From: Hymenobacter aranciens | GTDB lineage: Bacteria > Bacteroidota > Bacteroidia > Cytophagales > Hymenobacteraceae | Direction of reading: 5' to 3' | Length of the DNA: 64,000 nucleotides | Assembly (NCBI RefSeq): GCF_030580865.1 | Contig: NZ_JAUQSY010000012.1 | Span: forward strand, 1 to 64,000 | Shown: piece after piece, positions 42,477-50,044 of the stretch | How the letters are laid out: each line of letters begins with the position of its first letter | How positions within the stretch are numbered: the stretch's first letter is position 1 | The notes under the pieces: generated by a model | Databases searched by the model: none | Told to the model about the DNA's origin: nothing | What the model saw: only the letters and a program-made list of their open reading frames with translations | Program-made: the position numbers and the translations under genes

Positions 42477-43319
42477 CTAGTCGCCGACCTGCTCAAAATT
42501 ATAGAGCAGCCCGCGCACACGGTAGTCGGGAATGCCCGAAACGTAGGGCGGATAAAAGCGGCCGTGCCGCGAATACAGCCCGTAGAGGGCAATGCAGCGG
42601 CTGTTGTAGAAGTTGTCGAACTCCGTGACGATGGGGTTGGCCCAGTGAATGGTTTCGCCGTGTTTGTAGCGCTGCTGCAGCTGCGGCATAGAAACGGGCT
42701 GGTAGTCGTCGTTGAGGCTCAGCCAGAGGGTGTTGGAGTCGACCATGAGCCAGCCTTTTTTGGTCTTGACTTCCGAAATGGCGTGGCTCGAAACGTGGTG
42801 TAGCAGGATGGTGGTGTAGGCGTGCACGTTGGGCTCGCGCTCAAACATCGCCAGGTGGCGGTTGGGAAACCCCAGGTAGGTAAAGATTTTTTCCAGCACC
42901 CGGCTGCGGTCATAGCACATGCCGGTGCGGCCGAGGTAGAGCTGCTTGGGCTCGCGCGGCTGCCCTTCGGGAATTCCTTCCCAGCCGGTAGTGCGCTTAT
43001 GCACGGCCTGTTGAGCATGCTCAATCAGGCGAATTTGCTCTTCGAAGCTTAGCGTGGGAGCAATGCCTTCGGGTACGCCAGGCAGGTAGAGGTGAATGTA
43101 CTGCCGGTCCTCATCGGTGAGGGTGCGGTCAACATTACAGTAGCTGATAAAGGCCAGCAGCACCAATGCCGCCGTAGCCCCCAGCCATTTCCTAAACTTC
43201 CATAGCTGACGAAACCGGTTGGCTTTAGCTGGCCGCGCCTGAACAACGACAGTATTAGGCATGAGCAAAGTCGAGGGTGCAGTTTGGAAAGAGAGTGTAC
43301 CGTCTGGTAAATTGACCAT
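42477..43319 (-). CDS. Membrane-anchored transglutaminase-like protein
   Basis: A 280-residue protein with one membrane helix (about 45-64) and a transglutaminase-like core: GMCYDRSRVLEKIFTYLG holds the putative nucleophile Cys, SSHAISEVK the His and WLMVDSN the Asp of the papain-like triad. Members of this fold act as cross-linkers, peptidases or amidases. The core faces the periplasm if the helix is a signal anchor. The start may be the Met at residue 1 or that at residue 20; TACCTTTC (43337 to 43330, minus strand) lies 10 bases upstream of the first. Function in detail unknown. Confidence 0.78.
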   Translation of the reverse strand: MVNLPDGTLSFQTAPSTLLMPNTVVVQARPAKANRFRQLWKFRKWLGATAALVLLAFISYCNVDRTLTDEDRQYIHLYLPGVPEGIAPTLSFEEQIRLIEHAQQAVHKRTTGWEGIPEGQPREPKQLYLGRTGMCYDRSRVLEKIFTYLGFPNRHLAMFEREPNVHAYTTILLHHVSSHAISEVKTKKGWLMVDSNTLWLSLNDDYQPVSMPQLQQRYKHGETIHWANPIVTEFDNFYNSRCIALYGLYSRHGRFYPPYVSGIPDYRVRGLLYNFEQVGD

Positions 43320-43645
43320 AATGCAGAATGAAAGGTAAAGTTTGTTTCAAGAAGGGTGAGGTAAAGTTGCCCTCAATTGGGCGAGCCAAGCAAACGAAGG
43401 CGAAATATAGCCCATTTTAGCTAAAAAACCGCAGTAGGGTAAGTGTCAAAACCGGAATAGTACCAAGAAAAAGTGGCTTGACGCAGTTTTGGATGATAAA
43501 TGGGCTGTCTATTTCTGGGAATCGGGCCGTGAGACCACTACAACTGCGGCAATAGCGACGATTGTTTCGGGTGGTGCAGGATAAAAGGCTCAAGTACGGC
43601 TGAAAATACCTGTGTGTCAACCTTGAATTTTTGGGTAAAGTTCAG
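43320..43645. other. Gap with no recognised gene
   Basis: This 326-base gap between two minus-strand genes is lower in GC than its surroundings. Apart from the -7-like TACCTTTC near 43330 for the downstream gene, no ORF, terminator or repeat could be supported. A short minus-strand frame with two Cys (43417-43620) lacks coding character. Confidence 0.5.
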
Positions 43646-44521
43646 TCAGGTAGTCAGTAACAGCTGCGCGATAAAGGCGCTACTCAAGCACAATGATGAT
43701 ACTTGATTCATACGCATGGTGTGCTCAAAGTCGGCCGCTGTGGGATTATGCCATACCTGCCAGGCCCAGCGGATAAATAAGGCTACCACTGGCCCGGTGG
43801 CCACCAGAAAAATGAGAATAGCCCGCGCATCCTGCCGCAGCCAGTGGGCCAGGGCCAGGGTAGCGGCCCCCGCCAGCAGCCCGACAGCCGCGAACACGAA
43901 CGTGCCCCGAATGCCCAGCCGCAGGCTTAGGGTACGGTCGCCACGGCGAGCATCTTCCTGGTGCTGATATACCTGCGTGAGAGGATAGGAGCCGCACAAA
44001 AACAAGCTGCTCACTAGCGCCAGCAGCAGGTTGGTAGGCTCCAGCAGCTGCGGCACGGTAGCGCCCACGCCCACCTGAGTCATCAAAAACGTGAAGGCGC
44101 CCTGGAATATCACCACCACCAGCGTGCTGAGCAGTGGGTACTTTTTGAGCCGGATGCCGTCGTAGCTGTAGGCTTTGGAAACTAGCAGGTAAATAACCAG
44201 CAGGGCCGCAAAAACCGGCGAAATCAGCAGCGCCCCCAGCCCGGCCAACGCATCGAAAAGCCGCACGAGGTGCAGCAGCTCAGGCGTGACTTTGGGCGGG
44301 GTCTTAAGGCCGCCGATACTGTCTTCGTCCTTATCGTAGAAGGAGTTGTAGCCGTTGGAGGCGGGGTAGGCAAATAAGTGCAACACCACGAACACGGCCG
44401 CCGCCCGCCCCGCCGCCCACGGCCCGGGCAGGGCACTTAGCCCAAACCAGAACACGGGCATCAGATACAGCGAAAATGGGATGCGCAGCAGTGGCAGCGA
44501 CCGGCGGTAAGCAGCTAGCAT
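43646..44521 (-). CDS. UbiA family prenyltransferase
   Basis: A 291-residue integral membrane protein with about eight to nine helices. The prenyl-diphosphate/Mg-binding Asp motif is seen as NGYNSFYDKDEDSIGG near 55-70 and the second Asp-rich loop as YQHQEDARRGDRTLSLR near 190-206. UbiA enzymes transfer prenyl chains to aromatic acceptors (quinones, hemes, chlorophylls) or make related lipids. The gene for a class I methyltransferase lies 15 bases upstream in the same operon and may modify the same product. The aromatic acceptor cannot be inferred; respiratory menA/ubiA would normally lie elsewhere. Confidence 0.88.
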   Translation of the reverse strand: MLAAYRRSLPLLRIPFSLYLMPVFWFGLSALPGPWAAGRAAAVFVVLHLFAYPASNGYNSFYDKDEDSIGGLKTPPKVTPELLHLVRLFDALAGLGALLISPVFAALLVIYLLVSKAYSYDGIRLKKYPLLSTLVVVIFQGAFTFLMTQVGVGATVPQLLEPTNLLLALVSSLFLCGSYPLTQVYQHQEDARRGDRTLSLRLGIRGTFVFAAVGLLAGAATLALAHWLRQDARAILIFLVATGPVVALFIRWAWQVWHNPTAADFEHTMRMNQVSSLCLSSAFIAQLLLTT

Positions 44522-44536
44522 GGTGCAAAGGTGGGG

Positions 44537-45316
44537 CTACTTGGGCCAGCCGATGAGGTAGCTGACTTCGGCGCCCCAGCGGTGGCGCTTTTTGCCCACC
44601 TGCCAGGCAAATTTTTCGGTGTCGTCGGCCCGCCGGGCCAGCGCCAGCAGCTCGGCTTCCGAATACAGCCGCAGCAGCGACACGGTGCCATCCCAGATGG
44701 TGCAGAGCGGAATGATGGGTAGCAAATAGGTAAAAACCAGTCGGCTAAAGCGAAATGGTTGGAAGAAAGGCGTCAGCAGCAGCTGCGCCAGGGGTAGCAC
44801 GGTCCAGGCGGCGGCGTATTCCCACCAGCGCCGGCCTGCTCCTTCAAATATGCCGATGCCCGTGCCCGCCTGCACGGCGTCGTGCAGCAGGCTTTCGGCG
44901 GCGCGCGGCGCAAAGTGATGAAAGGCCGAGAAAATAACCCGGAAGCCGACTAACTCCCTGGGTACCCGCAACGCATTAACCGGCCGGCTTTCGTGACCAA
45001 TGGCGTGGTGCGTGTGCACGGCAAGGTCGGCCCAGGCGGCGGGCTGGGGGTAGAGGTCGGTGAGCGTAATGCGCAGCTGCGGGAATCCCTCGGTGCGCAG
45101 CGCCCGCCACAGCGTTTCGGTGCCGCCGCCGCTGCCGGCGCCCAGCTCCAGCAGCTGGCACTGCCCACTACGGCGCAGGGCCTCGGCCAGTAGTGGCACA
45201 ATGGGCTGATAGATACGCAGCGCCGAAATCATAAAGCGCAGGTAATCCATCATGCCCGAGCGAATGACGGCCGGAAACCAGGGTAAATCCTCAAACTCGA
45301 ACAAACGTGGGCGCAT
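44537..45316 (-). CDS. Class I SAM-dependent methyltransferase
   Basis: The 259-residue product has motif I as QLLELGAGSGGGTETLW near 57-73, an acidic TLTDLYPQ loop near 85 and VIFSAFHHF near 130, followed by a C-terminal half with two hydrophobic stretches (about 168-215), so it may sit on the membrane. It precedes the UbiA prenyltransferase by 15 bases in the same operon, which suggests a joint role in modifying a prenylated or lipid product (inference). The ATG at 45316 was chosen because the fold starts soon after it; upstream frames are non-coding. Confidence 0.85.
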   Translation of the reverse strand: MRPRLFEFEDLPWFPAVIRSGMMDYLRFMISALRIYQPIVPLLAEALRRSGQCQLLELGAGSGGGTETLWRALRTEGFPQLRITLTDLYPQPAAWADLAVHTHHAIGHESRPVNALRVPRELVGFRVIFSAFHHFAPRAAESLLHDAVQAGTGIGIFEGAGRRWWEYAAAWTVLPLAQLLLTPFFQPFRFSRLVFTYLLPIIPLCTIWDGTVSLLRLYSEAELLALARRADDTEKFAWQVGKKRHRWGAEVSYLIGWPK

Positions 45317-45348
45317 GCAGCCCGCATACGCAGGTCGGCGCCGGAAAG

Positions 45349-45726
45349 CTATTGCGGCTGGGGGGCCGACAACAATTGTCGATGCACAAGTGGTGCTACC
45401 AGCAGCGCCGCCACGCCCCAGGGCCAGGTGCTGCCCGGCCCCGGCCACGACAGGAGCGGCAATACCAGCAGGTTGGCCAAGGCAAACAGCGCCAGCGTGC
45501 CACCCAACAGCGCCAACCAGCGGCCAATAGCCGGCCAAGAGCTAGCAGCCAACTGCCGTAGCAGCCAGCCATTCAATGGAATGACGAGGTAGGACGACCC
45601 GGCGGCAAAAAACGTGGATGTGCCCAGGTAGCACCAGTCGCTGAAATGCACTACGCGGTGGTAGCCGGCATAGAAGATGCTGCCGAGCAGCAGTGTAAGC
45701 AGCCATTGACGAACGAGAGGCGGCAT
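45349..45726 (-). CDS. Small membrane protein, four helices
   Basis: A 125-residue integral membrane protein (hydrophobic segments near 8-25, 32-52, 65-88 and 92-112) of unknown family. The first loop contains YHRVVHFSDWCYLGTS. It lies between another small membrane protein gene (4-base gap upstream) and the methyltransferase-UbiA pair (32-base gap downstream), so all four are probably co-transcribed. No catalytic motif is visible. Confidence 0.7.
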   Translation of the reverse strand: MPPLVRQWLLTLLLGSIFYAGYHRVVHFSDWCYLGTSTFFAAGSSYLVIPLNGWLLRQLAASSWPAIGRWLALLGGTLALFALANLLVLPLLSWPGPGSTWPWGVAALLVAPLVHRQLLSAPQPQ

Positions 45727-45730
45727 TGTG

Positions 45731-46162
45731 TCAGGTGGTAGCGGTTGAGGTGGAGCGTAACCAGGGCCAGTAGAGCCACAACCCCGCCAGCCATGCTGCC
45801 GGTAAGTATGCCCACACGGGCCGGGAGGAAGCGTCGCGCCAGATGCTGCCAAAGTCACCGCTTGTCAGGAAAAGCATTGGCACTAAAAAAAACACAGTTA
45901 ACCAGAACAACGCACTTATCAAGCGGTCAACGAATTCATCGAAACCGCTTATCCATCGAAAAATGAAGTATGCTGCCGGAATAACTGGTAGCGAAAAGAA
46001 GCCAGCAAAATAGCCGTAAAGCGGAGCTATTTCCGGTACAGCCAGTACATCCCCAGTTGGTACTATGCTTAGCCAGATACAGATGCCAAAGGTTCCAAGC
46101 ACTACCGTAAGCAACCACAAGAGTGTCGCACGAAGAAAAGTGGGGGCAGGTCGGGAATTCAT
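45731..46162 (-). CDS. Small membrane protein, four helices
   Basis: A 143-residue membrane protein with hydrophobic segments near 10-32, 48-68, 82-102 and 118-136. Unknown family. It is the first gene of the minus-strand operon ending in UbiA and is divergent from the 220-residue membrane protein gene. GC content is lower than that of its neighbours. Function unknown. Confidence 0.7.
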   Translation of the reverse strand: MNSRPAPTFLRATLLWLLTVVLGTFGICIWLSIVPTGDVLAVPEIAPLYGYFAGFFSLPVIPAAYFIFRWISGFDEFVDRLISALFWLTVFFLVPMLFLTSGDFGSIWRDASSRPVWAYLPAAWLAGLWLYWPWLRSTSTATT

Positions 46163-46172
46163 CAGTATTTTT

Positions 46173-46204
46173 TTGCGAAGCTAAAAGAATTTCCTCTAAC
46201 TTTG
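46173..46204 (+). promoter_or_regulatory. Promoter (TTG / TAACTTTG) for the membrane protein upstream of the winged-helix regulator
   Basis: TTG at 46173-46175, a 21-base spacer and an exact TAACTTTG at 46197-46204. The -7 element forms the left arm of the palindrome CTTTG-N5-CAAAG at 46200-46214, so a protein binding the palindrome would block the promoter. Confidence 0.75.
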
Positions 46205-46214
46205 CAGCACAAAG
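46200..46214. promoter_or_regulatory. CTTTG-N5-CAAAG palindrome, operator candidate, copy 1
   Basis: CTTTGCAGCACAAAG. The arms are identical to those in front of the genes at 47338 and 50045. This copy overlaps the -7 element and the expected transcription start of the gene at 46228, 13 bases before its ATG, which is the classic place for a repressor site. Confidence 0.6.
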
Positions 46215-46227
46215 CACTTCGCTCCCT

Positions 46228-46890
46228 ATGAAGCCCGCCGCCACGCCCGACCCACTCGCTCAGCTCACCGAAATCCGCGCCATCATGGAGCGCAGCTCGC
46301 GCTTTTTGTCGCTCTCGGGGCTGAGTGGGGTAGGGGCGGGCGTGGTGGGCCTGCTGGGGGCCGCCGCCGGGCATTTCTATTTGCAGGACCACTACCCGGC
46401 GGGCTACATCCACCTCATCAACGGCTCGGCGGCCGAGCGCTGGGCGGCGCTGCCCTTCCTGCTGCTGCTGGCGGGCGTGGTGCTGGGCGGGGCGCTGCTG
46501 CTGGCGGTGTACTTCACCTGGCGGCGCACGCACCGGCACGGACAGTCGCTGTGGAGCAGCATCACCAGGCGCTTGTTTGTGGCGCTGGCGCTGCCGCTGG
46601 TGACGGGCGGGCTGTTTTGCCTGCGCCTCTACCTGGGCGGCGACGCGGGCATGGTGGTGCCGGGCATGCTGGTGTTCTATGGCCTGGCGCTACTGAATGC
46701 CAGCAAGTACACGCTGGATGAGATTCGCTGGCTGGGTATCACGCAGATAGGGCTGGGGCTGGTGGCCATGCTGCAGCCGGGCTGGGGGTTGGTTTTCTTC
46801 GCCCTGGGCTTCGGGCTGGGCCATATTGGCTACGGCCTGCTGATGTATAACCGCTACGAGCGGGCCGAAACGGCCGGCCCCACGTCCTAA
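46228..46890 (+). CDS. Hypothetical membrane protein encoded before a winged-helix regulator
   Basis: A 220-residue protein: a soluble N-terminus with LTEIRAIMERSSRFLSLSGL near 9-29, then about six membrane helices (27-48, 70-95, 112-132, 140-160, 168-185, 188-205). I do not recognise a named family, though proteins of this type beside a MarR/HTH_34 regulator and DUF4173 are familiar in Bacteroidota. Its stop codon overlaps the -7 element of the regulator gene, and its promoter carries copy 1 of the shared palindrome. Likely a partner or target of the regulator. Confidence 0.78.
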   Translation: MKPAATPDPLAQLTEIRAIMERSSRFLSLSGLSGVGAGVVGLLGAAAGHFYLQDHYPAGYIHLINGSAAERWAALPFLLLLAGVVLGGALLLAVYFTWRRTHRHGQSLWSSITRRLFVALALPLVTGGLFCLRLYLGGDAGMVVPGMLVFYGLALLNASKYTLDEIRWLGITQIGLGLVAMLQPGWGLVFFALGFGLGHIGYGLLMYNRYERAETAGPTS

Positions 46891-46895
46891 CTTTG
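46888..46895 (+). promoter_or_regulatory. -7 element TAACTTTG for the winged-helix regulator
   Basis: TAACTTTG includes the TAA stop of the preceding gene and ends 20 bases before the GTG start of the regulator. No CTTTG-N5-CAAAG palindrome follows here, unlike the neighbouring promoters. Confidence 0.55.
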
Positions 46896-46915
46896 CCCCC
46901 GCGGCCTGCCGACTC

Positions 46916-47209
46916 GTGAAACACCTCATCCACACTCTCAACAAAGCGTTTGACCACCGCGTGCGGCTGGGCGTGATGGCCGTGCTGCTGGCCAACGAGT
47001 CGGTGAGTTTCAACGACCTCAAGGAAGTGCTCGACCTCACCGACGGCAACCTGGCCAGCCACGTCGCGGCGCTGGAAAAAGCGGGCTACGTGCTGGTGAG
47101 CAAGCAGTTCATTGGCAAAAAACCCAATACGACGTACAACGCCACGGCCGAGGGCAAGGCTGCTTTTCAGGAGCACCTAGCGGCACTGGAAAAGCTGTTA
47201 CGACCATAA
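46916..47209 (+). CDS. Winged-helix transcriptional regulator (MarR/HTH_34-like)
   Basis: A 97-residue DNA-binding protein made of one winged helix: helix-turn-helix VSFNDLKEVLDLTDGNLASH near 31-50, recognition helix VAALEKAGYV and the wing with NTTYNATAEGKAAF near 71-84. The compact form and the TDGNLASHV segment are typical of the HTH_34/ArsR-like regulators found next to membrane proteins in Bacteroidota. GTG start. It is the obvious candidate to bind the CTTTG-N5-CAAAG palindromes at three promoters around it (inference). There is no effector domain, so the signal could be thiol state, metal or a protein partner. Confidence 0.9.
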   Translation: MKHLIHTLNKAFDHRVRLGVMAVLLANESVSFNDLKEVLDLTDGNLASHVAALEKAGYVLVSKQFIGKKPNTTYNATAEGKAAFQEHLAALEKLLRP

Positions 47210-47313
47210 GTAGTTGATTTAAAAAAATAAAGTTGAAGTAAGGTAAAGGTTGTCGTTTGAAACGCCGGTTTTTCGGTGGGCGCAGTTGCTGGCGCTTTTT
47301 TTTGACTCTCATG

Positions 47314-47328
47314 CTTTGAAACACAAAG
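47314..47328. promoter_or_regulatory. CTTTG-N5-CAAAG palindrome, operator candidate, copy 2
   Basis: CTTTGAAACACAAAG followed by TTCTTTATT and then the ATG at 47338. The sequence of the 15-base box is identical to copy 3 at 50020-50034, and a T-rich stretch precedes both copies. Confidence 0.65.
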
Positions 47329-47337
47329 TTCTTTATT

Positions 47338-48789
47338 ATGCACGTCAAATTCATCCTGCCCGCGCTCACCGAAGCCACCAACCCGTATTGGCGGCCCATC
47401 AAGTATTCGCTGTTTCCGCCGCTGGGGCTGGCCACGCTGGCCGCTTACCTGCCCGCCGACTGGGAGGCGGATTTGCAGGATGAGCACGTCGAAGCGCTAC
47501 GGCTGGACGATACTCCCGACCTGGTTATCATTCAGGTGTACATCACCAATGCCTTCCGGGCCTACGCCCTGGCCGACCACTACCGGGCCCGGGGCAGCTA
47601 CGTATGCCTGGGCGGCCTGCACGTGACCAGCCTGCCCGAGGAGGCCGCGCCGCACGCCGACAGCATCTTCCTGGGGCCAGGCGAGGAGACGTTTCCGACC
47701 TTCCTGGCCGAGTGGCGGGCGGGACGGGCGCAGCCGCGCTACGTGTCGGGCGCCGGGCGCACGCTGGTGGGCGTGCCGCCCATCCGCCGCGACTTGATTA
47801 AGCGCGAGCTGTACTTGGTACCCAACTCCATCGTGGTGACGCGGGGCTGCCCGCACCACTGTGACTTCTGCTACAAGGATGCGTTTTTTGAGGGCGGCAA
47901 GTCGTTTTACACCCAGTCCGTGGACGATGCGCTGGCCGAAATAAACCGCCTGCCGGGCCGGCACCTGTATTTTCTCGACGACCACCTGCTGGGCAACGTG
48001 CGCTTTGCCAGCGGCTTGTTTGAGGGCATGCGCGGCATGGGGCGGCTGTTTCAGGGCGCCGCCACGGTCGATAGCATTCTGCGCGACAATGGCCTGCTGG
48101 AGAAGGGCGCCCGCGCCGGGCTGCGCAGCTTGTTCGTGGGCTTCGAAACGCTGAGCCCGGCCAACCTGAAAGCCAGCAACAAGCCCCAGAACCTGGGCCG
48201 CGACTACGCGGCCGCCATCCGCCGGCTGCACGATTTGGGCATCATGGTGAACGGCAGCTTCGTGTTCGGACTCGATGATGACGGGCCCGACGTGTTCAGC
48301 CGCACCGTGGAGTGGGGTGTGCAGCAGGGCATTACCACGGCTACCTTCCACATTGCCACGCCTTACCCCGGCACGGCTTTCTACGGCGAGATGGAGCGGC
48401 AGGGCCGCCTGCTGCACCGCCGCTGGAACGAGTACGACACCCGCACCGTGGTGCACCGGCCCGGCCCACACCTCACCGCCGAGCAGCTGAAAGCCGGCTA
48501 CGACCAGGCCTACCGCGACTTCTACTCCTGGACCAACATCACCAAGGCCAGCCTCGCCCACGACACGCTGCGCCACCAGCTCAAGCACTTCGCCTACGCC
48601 GGCGGCTGGAAAAAATTCGAGCCGCTCTGGAATTTCATGATAAAGTCGCGCCACCTGCACTCGATGCGCCCGCTGCTCGAAGCCATCCTGAGCAAGGTGC
48701 GCGGCACCGAGCCACGGACCGGGGTGGGGGAGGGGCCGACGACGCCGGCGGCCTCAGAAATGCTGCTGCCGCTGCCAGTATTGCAATGA
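47338..48789 (+). CDS. B12-binding radical SAM protein
   Basis: The 483-residue product has an N-terminal cobalamin-binding-like domain (about 1-140, PPLGLATLAAYLP, then GLHVTSLPEE), and a radical SAM core with the iron-sulfur ligands C171, C175 and C178 in RGCPHHCDFCYK, a GFETLSPANL segment near 275 and VFGLDDDGPDVF near 305. A C-terminal helical domain follows. Such proteins methylate or rearrange unactivated carbons or sulfurs of lipids, peptides or tetrapyrroles; the DUF4070-like C-terminus hints at lipid or hopanoid-type chemistry but I am not sure. Its leader carries palindrome copy 2. It is followed by a membrane protein gene (4-base overlap) and a diiron protein gene. Confidence 0.9.
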   Translation: MHVKFILPALTEATNPYWRPIKYSLFPPLGLATLAAYLPADWEADLQDEHVEALRLDDTPDLVIIQVYITNAFRAYALADHYRARGSYVCLGGLHVTSLPEEAAPHADSIFLGPGEETFPTFLAEWRAGRAQPRYVSGAGRTLVGVPPIRRDLIKRELYLVPNSIVVTRGCPHHCDFCYKDAFFEGGKSFYTQSVDDALAEINRLPGRHLYFLDDHLLGNVRFASGLFEGMRGMGRLFQGAATVDSILRDNGLLEKGARAGLRSLFVGFETLSPANLKASNKPQNLGRDYAAAIRRLHDLGIMVNGSFVFGLDDDGPDVFSRTVEWGVQQGITTATFHIATPYPGTAFYGEMERQGRLLHRRWNEYDTRTVVHRPGPHLTAEQLKAGYDQAYRDFYSWTNITKASLAHDTLRHQLKHFAYAGGWKKFEPLWNFMIKSRHLHSMRPLLEAILSKVRGTEPRTGVGEGPTTPAASEMLLPLPVLQ

Positions 48790-49199
48790 ATAAAATGGCC
48801 GGGTCGCCCTCCCAACAAGCCATGAATACACGGTCAAACGAAACGCTTACCCCTGGGCAGTGGCTGGCTGGAAGTTTCGGCTGGACGCTAAGCATTCTGG
48901 GTGGCTGGACTTTCCTCAACAGCATGGTGCTGGTGAGCCTGCGGAACATCACCTTGCCATACAGTGTATTGGCTTGGGAACTGCTGATTGGTAGTGCGGC
49001 TATTGCTCATGTGCTGCTGTGGTGGAAAGGGTTTGCCGGCTCATGGGGGGCGGGTACTGATGAATGGCTATTGGAGCTGGTTGCCAGGGTTTGGATGGCT
49101 GTTCTTGGCCTGTTCCAATTATTCAGCTTGCTTTTGTTGCTGGGGGCGTTAGGATTTATTTCTGGCGGCACGAACGAATCCAGCTGGTTTACAAATTGA
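48786..49199 (+). CDS. Small membrane protein in the radical SAM cassette
   Basis: A 137-residue membrane protein with about three helices (near 25-48, 62-80 and 92-125). Its ATG overlaps the stop codon of the radical SAM gene as ATGA, implying translational coupling; an alternative start lies 12 codons later at 48822. No family recognised. GC content is lower than that of neighbours. Confidence 0.7.
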   Translation: MNKMAGSPSQQAMNTRSNETLTPGQWLAGSFGWTLSILGGWTFLNSMVLVSLRNITLPYSVLAWELLIGSAAIAHVLLWWKGFAGSWGAGTDEWLLELVARVWMAVLGLFQLFSLLLLLGALGFISGGTNESSWFTN

Positions 49200-49231
49200 A
49201 AAATGCAGCCTTGCCTAACCGCCAATATATC

Positions 49232-49999
49232 ATGACCTTCACCGACGTCAAAACCTATTTCCAGGCTAACCGCCGCCACCGCGCCGCCCTGCCCTGGGCC
49301 GAGGCCTACCGCCTCACCCCGGCCGAGCACCGCGCCGTGCGCGCTTCGCTGCAAACCTTCCAGCGCGGCGAGGGCACCGGCGGCGACCACCTGCTGGCCC
49401 TGGCCCAGCGCTGGGCCGCGCCCGACTACGCGCCGGCCATGCGCCTGTTCATTCAGGAAGAAGAAGGTCATGCCGAGATGCTGGGCGGCTTCATGGACCA
49501 GCAGGGCATCCCGCGCCTGCGGGCGCACTGGCTGCACGAGGTGTTCCGGCACCTGGGGCGGCCGCTGGGCCTGGGCCATATGGTGCAGGTGATTCTGACG
49601 GCCGAAGTGGTGGCGACCATCTACTATCAGGCGCTGGGCCAGGCTACTAACTCGGGGCTGCTGCGCGACATCTGCCAGCGCATCCTGCACGACGAGGAAA
49701 TGCACCTGGCCTTTCACTGCCTGGCCGTGCGGCAGCTGACGGCTGGCCGCAACCCGCTCAGCACCTGGCTGTGGCGGCAGGCCTACCGCGGCCTGATGGC
49801 GGGTACGGCGCTGGTGGTGTACCTGGCCAGCCGCCGCACGTTCCGGGCCGGGGGCTTCGGGCTGTGGCGCTTCGGCGCCGCCATTGCGGCCGAATATGCC
49901 CAAGTGGAGCGCATGCAGCAAACCGCCGACTTTGCGGACCTGCAGGGCTACCGGCTGATTATGGCGGACGACCTTCAACTCACCCATTACCAGCGATAA
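49232..49999 (+). CDS. Ferritin-like diiron protein, uncharacterised
   Basis: The 255-residue product has the four-helix diiron signature with unusual clarity: E47, then E77-x-x-H80 in FIQEEEGHAEML, E125 in ILTAEVVAT, then E155-x-x-H158 in ILHDEEMHLAF. The spacings of 30, 48 and 30 match ferritin-like oxidases/hydroxylases such as the Coq7 or rubrerythrin type. A hydrophobic segment near 185-200 could touch the membrane. It is encoded after a B12-binding radical SAM enzyme and a small membrane protein, which suggests oxidation of the same substrate, perhaps a lipid (inference). The ATG at 49232 was chosen because the fold begins there. Confidence 0.8.
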   Translation: MTFTDVKTYFQANRRHRAALPWAEAYRLTPAEHRAVRASLQTFQRGEGTGGDHLLALAQRWAAPDYAPAMRLFIQEEEGHAEMLGGFMDQQGIPRLRAHWLHEVFRHLGRPLGLGHMVQVILTAEVVATIYYQALGQATNSGLLRDICQRILHDEEMHLAFHCLAVRQLTAGRNPLSTWLWRQAYRGLMAGTALVVYLASRRTFRAGGFGLWRFGAAIAAEYAQVERMQQTADFADLQGYRLIMADDLQLTHYQR

Positions 50000-50019
50000 A
50001 TCTCTTTTTTGTCTTTAAA

Positions 50020-50034
50020 CTTTGAAACACAAAG
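50020..50034. promoter_or_regulatory. CTTTG-N5-CAAAG palindrome, operator candidate, copy 3
   Basis: CTTTGAAACACAAAG, extended to AACTTTG-N5-CAAAGTT here, followed by CTTTAATA and the ATG of the DUF4173 gene at 50045. Identical to copy 2 over the core and over most of the stretch down to the start codon. Confidence 0.65.
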
Positions 50035-50044
50035 TTCTTTAATA

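Noticed and set aside
43417-43620. Zinc-finger transposase fragment on the minus strand
   Set aside because: Two Cys in a short frame are not enough; no DDE motif or inverted ends were found.
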